Shown piece after piece: positions 63,101 through 64,000 of a DNA stretch of 64,000 nucleotides (position 1 is its first letter; every line of letters begins with the position of its first letter). The stretch spans positions 19,510,723 to 19,574,722 of the forward strand of contig NC_134282.1 of the NCBI RefSeq assembly GCF_949628215.1. Reading direction: 5' to 3'. Under the pieces are notes generated by a model. It ran no database searches, had not been told where the DNA came from, and saw only the letters and a program-made list of their open reading frames with translations. The position numbers were made by a program, and so were the translations under genes. The DNA is from Phalacrocorax aristotelis (lineage: Eukaryota > Chordata > Aves > Suliformes > Phalacrocoracidae).

Positions 63101-64000
63101 ATCTTCAGACATTCTTAAATATTCCCAGTGGCTTAGGGTGTCTAATTTCTGAGAATTACAGTTTTGGAGAGGCTCAAAATACACCAACAGAGATCAGACT
63201 GGGGGGAACGTTCAAGAACATATCTCTAAAGCATGAGGCAGAGATGCACAGTGTTTATAAATCCCTCAAACTTTGCAAGATGGCACTGAGGTTCAGAGTC
63301 AGTGGATACCTTCTGAAAACTCTAGTGTAAGGCATTTAGAAGAATGAATGATCTGCCATGGTGTAAGAACAGTCTTTTACATTTTTCATTCTAAAAATAC
63401 TAAGACCATATGTCACGTGCACTGCGAAGAAAGTTCCAGTGTGAGAAAGTTCCTGAGAACATCCCAAAGTGCTTCGCTGAGGCAGAGCCCCACACGCTTT
63501 ATGCAATTTTCTCTTTCACACCTAAACCTGTTTAGCAAAATACAAGTTTTGCTTTAGGCACAACTCTACCTACATCCAAAACCTTTAAGCATGTCCTTAA
63601 TGTAAAGGTGCTTACATACATTCTTCTATTCTTTACAGAACTGGGGCTGATTTCAGCTCACAAGATATAGTATCCACTGAAATCAGCTGATCTCTTGCAT
63701 TCTGCTACAGAGAAACTGATGAGGACAAAGAGAGACTCTTCTACAGGTTTTTATAGGATGATTTTTTAGGAATTTATTTGGATCCTTAAGCATGAGTTCA
63801 GTGCACTGAAAAACCCAATATATTCATTCTTTGAATCAGTTCCACTTCCTTTTGTAGAAAAGCCTGATTGAAAGATGCTCTCCAGCATTAAAATAAACAA
63901 CAGCACCACCAGAGTACCAAATCATATGAGACTCACAATGTAAATCTTTGAAAGCACAGTTATAGCGTATGCTGAATTTACACCTCCATCTGAAGGCTTG

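Larger units (their letters stand above)
52494..64000. other. Right flank, no gene recognised
   Basis: Apart from the possible first exon of the anosmin relic (57.4-57.6 kb) and two MIR-like fragments, I see no coding similarity on either strand. Open frames of 60-200 codons exist (the longest at 57295-57894, minus) but none resembles a known protein. Confidence 0.5.

Overview
The window looks like a stretch of avian nuclear genome. The evidence is a spliced vertebrate gene with small introns for its span, a CR1 LINE whose 3' end terminates in the typical ATTCTATGAT motif, older CR1 and MIR-like relics, and otherwise low repeat density. Only one clearly protein-coding gene is present. I had no database access; family assignments rest on remembered human protein sequences.

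Left third (about 3.8-25.2 kb, minus strand): SENP5, the nucleolar/mitochondrial SUMO protease. A GC-rich CpG-island promoter with a non-coding first exon lies at about 24.4-25.2 kb, a 6.1 kb first intron follows, then a large exon carrying most of the N-terminal region (17162-18741), then eight small exons encoding the C48 peptidase domain, ending with a TAA at 4505. All catalytic-domain exons are open, have GT/AG boundaries, and keep the His, Asp and Cys of the active site. The large exon is broken in this sequence by two offsetting one-base frameshifts.

Right two thirds (25.2-64 kb): I find no intact gene. What is there is a colinear series of decayed exons on the minus strand, from about 52.5 kb (possibly 57.5 kb) down to 31.05 kb, which match the order of domains of anosmin-1 (ANOS1/KAL1): cysteine-rich box, WAP domain, then fibronectin type III modules 1 to 4. 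Several exons retain good splice sites, but others have frameshifts, conserved cysteines are lost, and a TAG stands at the place of one WAP cysteine. I interpret this as the relic of a lost anosmin paralogue; it is the main discovery of the window. Within the same interval lie a well-preserved truncated CR1 (30300-30940), an older reverse-strand CR1 3' end (48866-49080), an older CR1/L3-like copy (about 45.85-46.27 kb), two MIR-like fragments (59.6 and 63.0 kb) and a perfect 26-base AT palindrome (32981-33006).

The two gene entities are on the same strand. In mammals the gene upstream of SENP5 is PAK2; no PAK2 exon was recognised in the 39 kb upstream here.
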